Shown here: positions 15,008-24,232 of the stretch, piece by piece
Layout of the letters: each line of letters starts with the position of its first letter
Position numbering within the stretch: the stretch's first letter is position 1
Source: Methylocystaceae bacterium
Lineage (GTDB): Bacteria > Pseudomonadota > Alphaproteobacteria > Rhizobiales > Beijerinckiaceae
Reading direction: 5' to 3'
DNA: 64,000 nt
NCBI GenBank assembly: GCA_009773555.1
Contig: WSXZ01000018.1
Span: forward strand, 31,209 to 95,208
The notes under the pieces: model-generated
What the model saw: the letters and a program-made list of their open reading frames with translations, nothing else
Databases searched by the model: none
What the model was told of the DNA's origin: nothing
Translations under genes and position numbers: made by a program

Positions 15008-15118
15008 AACTGTCATTCCCGGCGTGCGAAGCGCAATTCAGACCCCAGGGGCTAAATCCAACATGCGTGTTGCGACTCTGGATTCTCGGTCAGACCTTCC
15101 GCCCGCCGAGAATGACAA
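15008..15118. repeat. Palindromic intergenic repeat, family A, copy 2
   Basis: TGTCATTCCCGGCGTGCGAAGCG at the left pairs with GCCGAGAATGACA at the right. The centre holds CCAGGGGCTAAATCCAACA and GACTCTGGATTCTCGGTC, as in copies 1 and 3. It separates the tail tube gene from the g10-like gene. Confidence 0.75.
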
Positions 15119-15154
15119 TTCCAGATGGACCAGCGCATTTCATGTGAGGACACG

Positions 15155-15511
15155 ATGGCGAACAGCAAGCGCGGCGAAATTGACGCGACGATCGACGGCA
15201 AGAACTACACGCTCTGCCTGACGCTCGGCGCGCTCGCCGAACTGGAAGGCGGCTTTGGCGCCAGCGACCTTGTCGCGCTCGCGAGCCGCTTTGAGGAACG
15301 ACGGCTTTCCGCACGCGACATACTGCGCATCATCGGCTGCGGTCTGCGCGGAGCGGGCAACGACATAGCCGACGAAGACGTCGCCAAAATGAAAGTTTCG
15401 GAGGGTCTTGCGGGCTATGTGCGCATCGCGGCCGAACTCCTCGCCGCGACCTTCGGCGAAGCGCCGGAGCACGGCACGAACGCAAACCCTCCGACGCCGC
15501 AGGACGCTTGA
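15155..15511 (+). CDS. GTA g10-like tail assembly protein
   Basis: The 118-residue protein matches the GTA gp10 family: KRGEIDATIDGKNYTLCLTL then GALAELEGGFGASDLVALASRF and LSARDILRIIGCGLRGAGN. By position it is one of the two overlapping tail-assembly chaperone genes between tail tube and tape measure. The ATG at 15155 follows GTGAGGA. Its stop overlaps the TTG start of the next gene. Confidence 0.85.
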   Translation: MANSKRGEIDATIDGKNYTLCLTLGALAELEGGFGASDLVALASRFEERRLSARDILRIIGCGLRGAGNDIADEDVAKMKVSEGLAGYVRIAAELLAATFGEAPEHGTNANPPTPQDA

Positions 15512-15747
15512 GGCAAACGGCGGAAGCGGCGCGCGACGCCTCCCATCGCACGCCCTTTCCATTTGCGCGCGCCATGGCCTTCGGGCTCGGCGTCCTGCGG
15601 CTCCCGTCGCGCGATTTCTGGTCGATGACGCCGCGCGAACTTTTTCGCGCGGTCGAGGGCGTCTATGGCGTCGCGCCGGGCGCGCCCTCGCGCGCCGTGA
15701 TTGAAGAATTAATGCGCCGCTTTCCCGATTTTCAAGGATCGACATGA
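15508..15747 (+). CDS. GTA g10.1-like tail assembly chaperone
   Basis: The 79-residue product matches the short rcc01693-like family: FARAMAFGLGVLRLPSRDFW followed by SMTPRELFRAVEGVYG. It starts at TTG, overlapping the preceding stop, and its own stop overlaps the tape-measure start (ATGA), so translation is coupled across all three genes. It probably helps the tape measure recruit tail tube subunits. Confidence 0.8.
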   Translation: MRQTAEAARDASHRTPFPFARAMAFGLGVLRLPSRDFWSMTPRELFRAVEGVYGVAPGAPSRAVIEELMRRFPDFQGST

Positions 15748-16337
15748 CGACAGATTTTGATTCCTTCCCCGACCCGTTCAACGCGCCGGGCGCGAATGAG
15801 CGTTTCGCGACAGCCAACCTGCAAGCGACGAAACTTCTGCTCGATCAGATCAATGTTTCAGCGGGAAATGTCACGAAGACGCTTCAATTGGGTTTCGGCT
15901 CGGCGGCGGCAAGCGGCCGCAACTTCAACGACGTGCTCTCGACGATTGCGCAATCGCTGACGCGCATGGCCTTGCGCACGGGAACCAAAGCGCTCGCCGA
16001 AGGACTGGTGAGCGGATTGAGCGGCATGTTCTCTGGCGCCTTCGGCGGCGCCGGGACCATTGCGCCTTTCGCGCAGGGCGGAGTCGTCGCAAGTCCAACC
16101 TATTTTGCGAGCGGCGGCGCGATGGGGCTGATGGGCGAGCGCGGCGCCGAGGCGATCATGCCGCTGGCGCGCGGCGCGGATGGCCGGCTCGGCGTCGTCG
16201 CGCAAGCCGCCGGTGCGCGTCCGGTGTCGGTCACCGTCAACATCGCTGCGCAGGATATCGAGAGCTTCCGCCGTTCGGAGGCGCAAATCACGGGCGCCCT
16301 GGCGCGGGCTGTCGCGCGCGGCCAGCGCAACCTCTAA
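15744..16337 (+). CDS. Short tail tape measure protein (g11)
   Basis: The 197-residue product is short, as is usual in GTAs, which have short siphovirus-like tails. The N-terminal half is helical (QATKLLLDQINVSAGNV, FNDVLSTIAQSLTRMALRTG). A hydrophobic Gly-rich segment follows (LVSGLSGMFSGAFGGAG), and then the conserved GERGAEAIMPLARGADGRLGV block. It sets tail length and is expelled with the DNA. Confidence 0.85.
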   Translation: MTTDFDSFPDPFNAPGANERFATANLQATKLLLDQINVSAGNVTKTLQLGFGSAAASGRNFNDVLSTIAQSLTRMALRTGTKALAEGLVSGLSGMFSGAFGGAGTIAPFAQGGVVASPTYFASGGAMGLMGERGAEAIMPLARGADGRLGVVAQAAGARPVSVTVNIAAQDIESFRRSEAQITGALARAVARGQRNL

Positions 16338-16352
16338 ACGGGCGCCGCCGGC

Positions 16353-16991
16353 ATGAGTGATTTTCACGAGATCCGTTTTCCGCTCGATGTCTCGCTGGGC
16401 GGGCGCGGCGGACCGGAGCGGCGCACAGAGATCGTGACGCTCGGCTCCAATCGCGAGGCGCGCAACGCCCGCTGGGCGCATTCGCGCCGCCGCTATGAGG
16501 CTGGCTACGGCGTCAAGAGTCTCACGCAACTTTCGCAGATCATCGAATTCTTCGAAGAGCGACGCGGCCGGCTTTATGGCTTTCGATGGCGTGATCGCGC
16601 CGATTGCGCCTCCTGCGCGCCTGGCGCGACTCCGAGCCCAACGGATCAAACAATAGGAATGGGAGATGGCGCGCGCGCCGCATTTCAGCTTGTGAAGATT
16701 TACGGTGGCGCCTTTTCCGCTTATGCGCGCGACATCGTAAAGCCCGTCGCTGGAACAGTGCGCGTCGCGGCGGATGGGGTCGAGAAGTTGACTCCGGATG
16801 TGAGCGTCGACGTCACGACAGGAATCGTGACCTTCGCGCCGGGCGCCATTCCCTCGGGGGGAGCGGTCGTCACGGCTGGCTTTCTCTTCGACGTGCCTGT
16901 GCGCTTCGATACGGATTTCCTCGAAATCGACATGCACGCCTTCGAGGCCGGGGCGATTCCGCATATTCCGATCGTCGAAATCGTTCCGTAG
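16353..16991 (+). CDS. Distal tail protein, DUF2460/TIGR02217 family (g12)
   Basis: The 212-residue protein has the family start FHEIRFPLDVSLGGRGGPER, then RNARWAHSRRRYEAGYGVKS, FFEERRGRLYGFRWRDRADC and DVPVRFDTDFLEIDMHAFEAG. It forms the ring joining tail tube to the hub and fibres. Confidence 0.88.
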   Translation: MSDFHEIRFPLDVSLGGRGGPERRTEIVTLGSNREARNARWAHSRRRYEAGYGVKSLTQLSQIIEFFEERRGRLYGFRWRDRADCASCAPGATPSPTDQTIGMGDGARAAFQLVKIYGGAFSAYARDIVKPVAGTVRVAADGVEKLTPDVSVDVTTGIVTFAPGAIPSGGAVVTAGFLFDVPVRFDTDFLEIDMHAFEAGAIPHIPIVEIVP

Positions 16992-16996
16992 CTCCG

Positions 16997-17083
16997 TCAT
17001 TGCGAGGAGGCGAAGCCGACGAAGCAATCCACAGATCGCGGACCGTGCTCTGGATTGCTTCGCCTTCGGCTCACAATGACGCT
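16997..17083. repeat. Palindromic intergenic repeat, family C
   Basis: CGTCATTGCGAGGAGGCGAAGC at the left is the near complement of GCTTCGCCTTCGGCTCACAATGACG at the right, with GAAGCAATCCA and TGGATTGCTTC also paired inside. The roughly 87-bp unit is of a type common between genes in Hyphomicrobiales. It lies between distal tail and hub genes. Confidence 0.75.
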
Positions 17084-17112
17084 GAAAGATCATACAAAAG
17101 TGGAATCCATTC

Positions 17113-18003
17113 ATGCTTTCGCTTTCTCCTTCGATGCAGGCGAAGCTCGATCAGCGCGCCACGACCTTCTGCCATTGCTGGCGCGTGTCGCGCCGCGACG
17201 CGACCGTGATGGGCTTCACCGATCATGATCGCGATCTGACTTTCAACGACGTCGTCTTCCGCGCCAACACCGGTCTCTCCGCATCGCAACTCGAATCGAG
17301 CGTCGGCTTTGCGCCCGGAACGGGCGAAGCCGCCGGCGCGTTAAGCGACGAGAGCCTTACAGAGGCGGATCTGCTGAACGGCCTCTATGACGGCGCCTCG
17401 GTTGAGACATGGCTCGTCGATTGGACGAACGTTAGTGATCGCGCTTTGCTGGATATCGCGACGATCGGCGAAATACGCCGCGGCGACATTGCTTTCGCCG
17501 CGGAGCTGCGCTCAAGCGCGCACTTTTTCGATTCGCAGCAGGGCCGCGCCTTTCAACGCAGTTGCTCGGCGGATCTCGGCGACGCGCGCTGCGGCTTTAA
17601 TCTCATGACGCCTGGCTTTCACGCCACTGGCGTCGTCGCCGCCTTCGTCGGGGGCGCAATCGACATCGATCTTTCGGACACTTTTGACGGCGGCTTCTTT
17701 GCTGGCGGCGCGCTGACCTTTACGAGCGGCGCGAATGAGAACGCTCGTTTCACGATCAAATCGCATCGGCAGGAAAATCTGTGCGCGAGCGTCACGCTAT
17801 GGACGCCGCTGGGCGGCGCGATCCTCGCCGGAGACGCCATTCTCATGACAGCCGGCTGCGATAAGTCGCCCACATCCTGTCGCGTGAAGTTCGACAATAT
17901 CGTCAACTTCCGCGGCTTCCCGCATATGCCAGGCAATGATCGAGTCATCGCTTATCCGAGCACGCTGGCGCCGGCGATGGACGGCGGGAGTTTCTTTCGA
18001 TGA
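17113..18003 (+). CDS. Tail hub protein, DUF2163/TIGR02218 family (g13)
   Basis: The 296-residue baseplate hub protein shows CHCWRVSRRDATVMGFTDHD-type N-terminal features and the cysteine-containing blocks RSCSADLGDARCGFNL and TAGCDKSPTSCRVKF, followed by NFRGFPHMPGND. The conserved cysteines could coordinate metal or an iron-sulfur cluster. It overlaps the peptidase gene by four bases. Confidence 0.88.
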   Translation: MLSLSPSMQAKLDQRATTFCHCWRVSRRDATVMGFTDHDRDLTFNDVVFRANTGLSASQLESSVGFAPGTGEAAGALSDESLTEADLLNGLYDGASVETWLVDWTNVSDRALLDIATIGEIRRGDIAFAAELRSSAHFFDSQQGRAFQRSCSADLGDARCGFNLMTPGFHATGVVAAFVGGAIDIDLSDTFDGGFFAGGALTFTSGANENARFTIKSHRQENLCASVTLWTPLGGAILAGDAILMTAGCDKSPTSCRVKFDNIVNFRGFPHMPGNDRVIAYPSTLAPAMDGGSFFR

Positions 18004-18431
18004 CCCGCGCCGACATTGTCGCGGCGGCGCGGCGCTGGCGTGGCACGCCTTACGTGCATCAGGCTTCGCTCATCCATGTCGGCTGCGACTGTCTGGGGCT
18101 CGTGCGCGGCGTCTGGCGTGACGTCGTCGGTAAAGAGCCGGAGACGACGCCCGCATATACGCCGGATTGGACCGAAGCCTTGAGGGCCGAGACATTGCTT
18201 GACGCCGCCCATCGGCATTTCAGAGTGGCGACGTTAAGCGATTTTCGTGAAGGCGACGTTCTGCTGTTTCGCTTTCGCGAACATCTCCCGGCGAAACATC
18301 TCGGCATCGCAATATCGACGACGCATATGATTCACGCCCATGCCGGCGCCTGCGTCGCGGAGGTCCCGATCGGCCCGCACTGGCGCAAGACGCTTGTCGC
18401 CGCCTTCGCCTTTCCGGGCGTTGCGGATTGA
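18000..18431 (+). CDS. NlpC/P60 cell-wall peptidase of the tail (g14)
   Basis: The 143-residue enzyme has the NlpC/P60 layout: RRWRGTPYVHQA, catalytic Cys in VGCDCLGLVRGVWR and catalytic His in KHLGIAIS, with a further His in MIHAHAG. It is expected to cut peptidoglycan peptides so that the tail can reach the inner membrane. It is translationally coupled to the hub gene. Confidence 0.9.
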   Translation: MTRADIVAAARRWRGTPYVHQASLIHVGCDCLGLVRGVWRDVVGKEPETTPAYTPDWTEALRAETLLDAAHRHFRVATLSDFREGDVLLFRFREHLPAKHLGIAISTTHMIHAHAGACVAEVPIGPHWRKTLVAAFAFPGVAD

Positions 18432-18445
18432 AGACGCTGCGCGTC

Positions 18446-18555
18446 TGTCATTCCCGACGCGCGCTTAGCGCGCGATCGGGGATCCAGCACAAAACCCGAC
18501 ATTCCTGAAGCTGCTCTGGATTCCCGATCAGGCCTTCGGCCTGTCTGGATTGACA
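18446..18555. repeat. Palindromic intergenic repeat, family A, copy 3
   Basis: The left end TGTCATTCCCGACGCGCGCTTAGCGCGCG contains its own CGCGC/GCGCG hairpin. The right half carries CTGGATTCCCGATCAGGCC then TTCGGCCTGTCTGGATTGACA. It closely resembles copy 1 and lies between the peptidase and megatron genes. Confidence 0.75.
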
Positions 18556-18578
18556 TTGCGAGGCTCTTCGAGACGCTC

Positions 18579-21500
18579 ATGGCCACTCTTGTTCTGCAGA
18601 CAATCGGCTCTGTCGCCGGCGGCGCGATCGGCGGACCTGTCGGTTCCTCTATCGGCCGCGTGCTCGGCGGCTTTGGCGGCTCCTTCGTCGACGCGGCGCT
18701 GCAACCGCATGCATCGCCGCGCTATTCGATCGGCCCGCGGCTGAAATCGATGGACGGGATCACCTCAACGGAAGGCGCCGGCGTGCCGCGAATCTATGGC
18801 CGAGCGCGGATCGGCGGACAGATGATCTGGGCGACGCGCTTTCTCGAATGCGTCAACGTCTCTTTCGAACAGACGCAGCATCAGGGCAAAGGCGGCGGCG
18901 GTAGTTCTCAGAGCATCCATTTTACCTATTCCTATTCGGCGAATTTTGCGATTGCGCTGTGCGAAGGGCCTGTCGCTTTCGTGCGACGCATCTGGGCTGA
19001 CGGGTCAGAGCTCGACATGACGACGCTGCCGATCCGCGTTTATTCCGGGAACGAGGAGCAGGAGCCCGATCCGCTGATCGTCGCCAAGGAAGGGGCGGAG
19101 AACGCGCCAGCCTATCGCAGCCTCGCCTATATTGTTTTCGAGGATCTGGCGCTCGCGGCCTTCGGCAATCGCATTCCGCAATTCACCTTCGAAGTGGTGA
19201 AGCCGGTTGAAGGACTCGGCGCGATGATCCGGGCTGTCGACCTCATTCCCGGCGCGACGGAGGCCGGCTATCACCCTGCCCTCAAGCTCAATTTCCATTC
19301 GCCCGGCGCCACGGCGGCGGAAATTCGCCATCAGCTCACCGCAGCGACGGATTGGACCGCGTCGCTCGACGCTTTGCAGGCGCTTTGCCCCAATCTCGAA
19401 AGCGTCGCGCTTGTCGTCGCCTGGTTCGGCGACGACCTTCGCGCCCAGCACTGCACGATCGCGCCGCGCGTCGACGCCACATTCAAGACCATCGGTCAGT
19501 TCAACTTCATTGTCGGTGGCTTCTGGCCGCCGGACTGGTCGGTCGCCGGGCTCACGCGCTCCACCGCGCGGCTCGTATCGCAAATCGAGGGACGCGCGGC
19601 CTATGGCGGAACGCCGAGCGACGCTTCGGTCGTCGCCGCTATCGCCGACCTCAAGGCGCGCGGCCTCGCGGTGACTTTCTATCCCTTCGTGATGATGGAC
19701 GTGCCGCCGGGCAATGCGCTGCCCAATCCTTACACAGGCGCCGTCGAACAGCCGGCGTTCCCCTGGCGTGGACGCATCACCTGCGATCCTGCGCCTGGTC
19801 GGCCCGGTTCGCCAGACGCGACCGCGACGGCGGCGGCGCAAGTCGACGCCTTCTTTACGCGCTATCGCCCGTTCATTCTGCATTACGCCAATCTTTGCGT
19901 CGCGGCCGGCGGCGTCGAGGCCTTCCTCATCGGCTCCGAGCTGATCGGCCTGACGCGCGTGCGCTCGGCGCCGGGCGCATATCCCGCCGTCGCGGCGCTG
20001 ATGACGCTCGCCGCGGAAGCGAAAGCGATCCTCGGCGCGCCAACAAAAATCTCTTACGCCGCCGACTGGACCGAATATGGCGCGCATGTTCCTGCAAGCG
20101 GCGAAGCGCGCTTTCCGCTCGATCCGCTGTGGGCGTCAAGCGCCGTCGATTTCGTCGGCGTCGACGTCTATTGGCCGCTCTCCGACTGGCGCGACGGCGA
20201 CGCCCATCTCGACGCGCAGGAAGCGGCGAGCATTTATGATCTCGACTATCTCAGGTCTCGCGTCGCCTCGGGCGAGGCCTATGATTGGCATTACGCCGAC
20301 GCAAACGCGCGCCTCGCGCAAGAACGCACGCCGATCAGCGACGGACTCGGCAAGCCTTGGATCTTCCGCCAGAAAGATTTTCTGTCGTGGTGGTCGCAGC
20401 CGCATTACGAGCGCGTCGGCGGCGCTGAGCTGGGGGCGCCGACGGAATGGGTCCCGCAGTCGAAGCCGATCTGGATCGTCGAGACGGGATGTCCCGCGGT
20501 CGACCGCGGCGCCAATGCGCCGAATGTTTTTCCGGACCCGCGCTCGAGCGATGGCGGTCTGCCCTATTTTTCGCGCAACGGCCGCGACGATCTCATGCAG
20601 GCGCGATTCATCGAGGCGATGATCGCGCATTTCGATCCGGATGCTCCGGGAGGCGCCGCGCGCAACCCGACGTCCAGCGTCTACGCCGGGCCGATGGTCG
20701 ATCCGGCGCGCCTGCACCTATGGTGTTGGGATGCGCGTCCCTTTCCGGCCTTTCCGACGCAGGTCGACGCGTGGAGCGACGCCGCCAATTGGGAGACGGG
20801 CCATTGGTTGAACGGACGACTCGAAGGCGCGCCGCTCGACCGCCTCCTGCCGGCGCTCGCCGGCGCCGTCTCCGCGCCTGAAATTGTCACACAGCGGCCA
20901 AACGTCGCCGGCTTTCTTGACGGCTATGTGCTGGAGCGGCCGATGTCGCCGCGCGAGGCGATCGATCCTCTTGCCGCGCTCTTCGGCTTCGACGCCGTGG
21001 CAAGCGGCGGCGCCTTGCGCTTCGTCGATCGGCGCGGAAAGCCGGTGTGCGAAATTGACGAAGACGATCTCGTCGCCGGAAAAACCGCCTCGCTCGTGAC
21101 GCTGGCGCGGGCGCAGGAAAGCGAACTGCCGCAGGAGATCGCGCTCTCCTTCTCCGATTCCGAGAACGACTTTCAGATGGCGCGAGTCTTATCCCGCAGA
21201 CTCGAGGGCCGCTCGGCGCGCCAGAGTGAAGCGCAAGCCGCGGTGATGACGCATCGCGCCAATGCGCAGTCGCTTGCGGAGAGCTGGCTTCAGGACTTGT
21301 GGATCGGACGCGAAACCGCCGAATTTTCGCTACGGCCTGGCCTTCTCGCCTTGCAGCCCGGCGATCTGGTGCGGCTCGGCGCAGCCGGCGGCGGCCGGCT
21401 GTTTCAAATCCAACGCATCACGGACGGCGCCGCGCGACAGGTAAGCGCGCGCGCGGCGGACGCTTCCGTCTATGACACGGCCGCGCCGCTGCTCGGACGC

Positions 21501-22457
21501 ACGAATGTCGTCTCGCCAAAGATGGTCGGACCGCCGAGAGTCGAAATTCTCGACCTTGCGCTCTGGCGTGACGGAGAAGCGCTCTCCTATGTCGCCGCCT
21601 TCGCCGATCCCTGGCCCGGTCCGCTCGCGATTTGGAAGATGACGTTTCAGGGCGGCTATGAACAGATCGCCATCATCGACAAGCGCGCGACGATCGGCGA
21701 GACGCTCGACGTCCTCCCCGCCGGTCCCGTCGGACGTTTCGACAATGGAAGCAGCCTCGCTGTCAGAATCGGCGCCGGGCAGCTTTCATCGGTCGGCGAC
21801 CTCGCCGCGCTCGCCGGACGTTCGGCGATGGCGATTTGCGTCGACGGCGACTGGGAGATCTTCGCTTTCGCGCATGCCGAACTGATTGGCGAAAAGACAT
21901 ATCGACTGTCGCGGCTCATTCGCGGCCTCGGCGGCGAAGAACATCTCGCCAAGCGCGATGCGCCGGCCGGCGCAACCGTCGTGCTGCTCAATGACGCGAT
22001 CGCGCCGCTTGCGCGCAAGGTCGCCGAGATTGGCGCGCCGACGACCTATCGCATCGGACCGGCGGATCGCGACTATGCGGAGCCTATCTTTGTTCAACCG
22101 ACGGTCGCCGCGACAAACAAGGCGCTGCGCCCCTACGCGCCGACCAAGGCGCGCGCGCGGCGCACGCCGGCCGGCGTGGTCATCGATTTCCTGCGGCGCG
22201 GGCGCATCGACTCCGACGCCTGGGAAGCGCTCGACATTCCGCTCGGCGAGGCGAGCGAATCCTACGAAGCCGATATCTCGCTGCCGGCGAGCGGAACGCG
22301 AACGCTCACCGCCGCCGCAGCGTCGATGCTTTATCCCGCCGCCGACGAACTCGCCGATTTCGGCGCGCCGCAAAGCGAACTGACGCTGTCGCTTTATCAG
22401 ATGAGCGCGACGGTCGGACGCGGTTTCCCGCTGACGACGATGCTTTCCATCCAATAG
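18579..22457 (+). CDS. Megatron: GTA baseplate/host-recognition protein (g15)
   Basis: This 1,292-residue protein is the large tail-tip protein, matching the roughly 1,300 residues of the Rhodobacter GTA megatron. The first 60 residues are Gly-rich and hydrophobic (GSVAGGAIGGPVGSSIGRVL). A TIM-barrel domain lies at roughly residues 400-700 (VEAFLIGSELIGLTRVRS, PTKISYAADWTEYG, VDFVGVDVYWPLSDWRDG), followed by a tail-3-like domain (PEIVTQRPNVAGFLDGYVLE, FSDSENDFQMARV). The C-terminal third is beta-rich (LIRGLGGEEHLAKRDAPAGA). It is thought to contact the cell surface, and its inner domain helps to open the envelope. Confidence 0.92.
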   Translation: MATLVLQTIGSVAGGAIGGPVGSSIGRVLGGFGGSFVDAALQPHASPRYSIGPRLKSMDGITSTEGAGVPRIYGRARIGGQMIWATRFLECVNVSFEQTQHQGKGGGGSSQSIHFTYSYSANFAIALCEGPVAFVRRIWADGSELDMTTLPIRVYSGNEEQEPDPLIVAKEGAENAPAYRSLAYIVFEDLALAAFGNRIPQFTFEVVKPVEGLGAMIRAVDLIPGATEAGYHPALKLNFHSPGATAAEIRHQLTAATDWTASLDALQALCPNLESVALVVAWFGDDLRAQHCTIAPRVDATFKTIGQFNFIVGGFWPPDWSVAGLTRSTARLVSQIEGRAAYGGTPSDASVVAAIADLKARGLAVTFYPFVMMDVPPGNALPNPYTGAVEQPAFPWRGRITCDPAPGRPGSPDATATAAAQVDAFFTRYRPFILHYANLCVAAGGVEAFLIGSELIGLTRVRSAPGAYPAVAALMTLAAEAKAILGAPTKISYAADWTEYGAHVPASGEARFPLDPLWASSAVDFVGVDVYWPLSDWRDGDAHLDAQEAASIYDLDYLRSRVASGEAYDWHYADANARLAQERTPISDGLGKPWIFRQKDFLSWWSQPHYERVGGAELGAPTEWVPQSKPIWIVETGCPAVDRGANAPNVFPDPRSSDGGLPYFSRNGRDDLMQARFIEAMIAHFDPDAPGGAARNPTSSVYAGPMVDPARLHLWCWDARPFPAFPTQVDAWSDAANWETGHWLNGRLEGAPLDRLLPALAGAVSAPEIVTQRPNVAGFLDGYVLERPMSPREAIDPLAALFGFDAVASGGALRFVDRRGKPVCEIDEDDLVAGKTASLVTLARAQESELPQEIALSFSDSENDFQMARVLSRRLEGRSARQSEAQAAVMTHRANAQSLAESWLQDLWIGRETAEFSLRPGLLALQPGDLVRLGAAGGGRLFQIQRITDGAARQVSARAADASVYDTAAPLLGRTNVVSPKMVGPPRVEILDLALWRDGEALSYVAAFADPWPGPLAIWKMTFQGGYEQIAIIDKRATIGETLDVLPAGPVGRFDNGSSLAVRIGAGQLSSVGDLAALAGRSAMAICVDGDWEIFAFAHAELIGEKTYRLSRLIRGLGGEEHLAKRDAPAGATVVLLNDAIAPLARKVAEIGAPTTYRIGPADRDYAEPIFVQPTVAATNKALRPYAPTKARARRTPAGVVIDFLRRGRIDSDAWEALDIPLGEASESYEADISLPASGTRTLTAAAASMLYPAADELADFGAPQSELTLSLYQMSATVGRGFPLTTMLSIQ

Positions 22458-22465
22458 GAAAAACG

Positions 22466-24061
22466 ATGACGCAAACCACGCATCTTGCGTTGCCTTTCAT
22501 CGAGGCGGCGCAAGCGCAAAAGCACGTCACGCATAATGAAGCTCTGGCGCTGATCGACGCGGTGACGCAGCTTGCGGTCTCTGCGCGAGACGTGACGTCG
22601 CCGCCCGCGACGCCGGCCGAAGGCGACCGTGTGCTCATCGGCGCCGGCGCGACAGGCGCCTTCGCCGGCAAGAGTGATCAGATCGCGACATTCCTCGCGG
22701 GCGGCTGGACCTTCCTTTCGCCGCAAGCCGGCTGGCGCGCCTATGTCGAAGCCGAATCGCTTCTGCTGCTCTATGACGGCGCGGGATGGATCGACTGCGG
22801 CCTGTCTCTGCGCCAGCTGCAAAATCTTGCGCTGCTCGGGATCGGCGCGACCGCCGACGGCGCCAATCCGCTGCTCGCCAAACTCAATGCGACGCTCTTC
22901 ACCGCGAAAAGCGTCGGCGAAGGCGGCTCCGGCGATCTACGCTTCGCGCTCAACAAGGAGAGCGCGGCGAACACCGTCTCGCAGCTTTATCAATCCAACT
23001 ATTCCGCGCGCGCCGAAACAGGATTGACCGGCGACGACAATTTCCACGTCAAAGTCTCGCCCGACGGTTCGGCATGGAATGAGTCGATCGTCGTCGACCG
23101 CACGACGGGCGCCGTCGCCTTTCCAAGCGGCGGGCCGACGAAGGTCCGCGTCTTCGCGTCGAGCGGCTCCTATACGCCGACGCCCGGGCTGCGTTTTGCC
23201 GAAGTGCTGCTCTTTGGCGCCGGCGGCGGCGGCGGCTCCGGGGCGCGAACGGCCTCTGGCGCCGCGGCTTCCGGCGGCGCTGGCGGCGGCGGCGGCGGGC
23301 TGGCGCGCGCACGATTCACCGCGGCCCAGATCGGCGCCTCGAAAGCGGTCGCGATCGGCGCGGGCGGAACCGGCGGCGCGGCGCAGACGACGAACTCCAC
23401 GAACGGAAACGCCGGCGCCGCCGGCGGCGTCACCACGTTTGGAACGCTGCTCCACGCAGGCGCCGGCGGCGGCGGCGCGGGCGGACAGATCGGCGGCGCC
23501 TCGGGTGGCGGCGGCGCGGGCAGTCAAGCCTCGTCAGGCCTCTCAGGTTCCGGCGGAACTGGCGGCGTTGGCTCTTTTGGCGTGGGCTCGGGCGGCTCGG
23601 GCGCGGTCGGCGCCGCCGGGTCGCACTTTTTCGGCGGCGGCGGCGGCGGCGGATGCAACGCCGCCGGCTCGACGGCGGCCACCGGAGGCTCATGCCTTTA
23701 CAACGGCCCCTCCGGCGGCGGAGCCGGCGGCGGGATCACCGCAGCCAACGCCGTCGCGAACGGCGGGGCGGGCGGCGCCGTTTATGTCGCCGGATTGCCC
23801 GTCATCGGCGCGGCGGGGATAGCCGCGGGCGCCGTGAATGGCGGCGTAGGCGGCTCCTGGGTCGCAAGCGCCGGCCCGTTTGAACAAGCCGGCGGCGGCG
23901 GGGGCGGCGGCGCGTCCAGCCTCACCGGACCTGGCGCAGGCGGCGCCGGCGGTCTTGCTGGCGGAGGCGGCGGAGGCGGCGGCTCGGTTCAGAACGGCGC
24001 AAATTCCGGCGCTGGCGGCAGTGGCGGAGACGGCTACGCCTTCATCTTTGAATTTTTCTGA
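22466..24061 (+). CDS. DUF2793 tail-tip protein with long glycine-rich fibre domain
   Basis: The 531-residue product begins with a DUF2793 domain (LALPFIEAAQAQKHVTHNEAL, GDRVLIGAGATGAFAGKSDQ, GWRAYVEAESLLLLYDGAGW). A beta-rich middle follows, and then about 280 residues dominated by Gly, Ala and Ser. These include repeated GAGGGG runs and the fold-like motif LRFAEVLLFGAGGGGG. Such glycine-rich C-termini occur in phage adhesins, where polyglycine helices form a compact receptor-binding tip. It follows megatron by eight bases and is the likely receptor-binding fibre. Confidence 0.8.
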   Translation: MTQTTHLALPFIEAAQAQKHVTHNEALALIDAVTQLAVSARDVTSPPATPAEGDRVLIGAGATGAFAGKSDQIATFLAGGWTFLSPQAGWRAYVEAESLLLLYDGAGWIDCGLSLRQLQNLALLGIGATADGANPLLAKLNATLFTAKSVGEGGSGDLRFALNKESAANTVSQLYQSNYSARAETGLTGDDNFHVKVSPDGSAWNESIVVDRTTGAVAFPSGGPTKVRVFASSGSYTPTPGLRFAEVLLFGAGGGGGSGARTASGAAASGGAGGGGGGLARARFTAAQIGASKAVAIGAGGTGGAAQTTNSTNGNAGAAGGVTTFGTLLHAGAGGGGAGGQIGGASGGGGAGSQASSGLSGSGGTGGVGSFGVGSGGSGAVGAAGSHFFGGGGGGGCNAAGSTAATGGSCLYNGPSGGGAGGGITAANAVANGGAGGAVYVAGLPVIGAAGIAAGAVNGGVGGSWVASAGPFEQAGGGGGGGASSLTGPGAGGAGGLAGGGGGGGGSVQNGANSGAGGSGGDGYAFIFEFF

Positions 24062-24232
24062 TCGAAGCGAACAGCCCGCGCCGCGCTGGCGCGTCTGAAC
24101 GCTGACGAAGGGAGCCGCATTGGTTCTTCCCGCTCATCTTGAGCGACGAAGCGCTGCACATCGGCCCAAACCTCGCGCGCTTTCTAAAAGCGCTTTTCAC
24201 AATCCATTCGACCAAAATGAAGGAGTCGGCTC

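Noticed and set aside
15858..17114. 418-codon minus-strand open frame opposite tape measure and distal tail genes
   Set aside because: Shadow frame produced by GC-biased codons; the plus-strand genes are clearly recognised and coupled.
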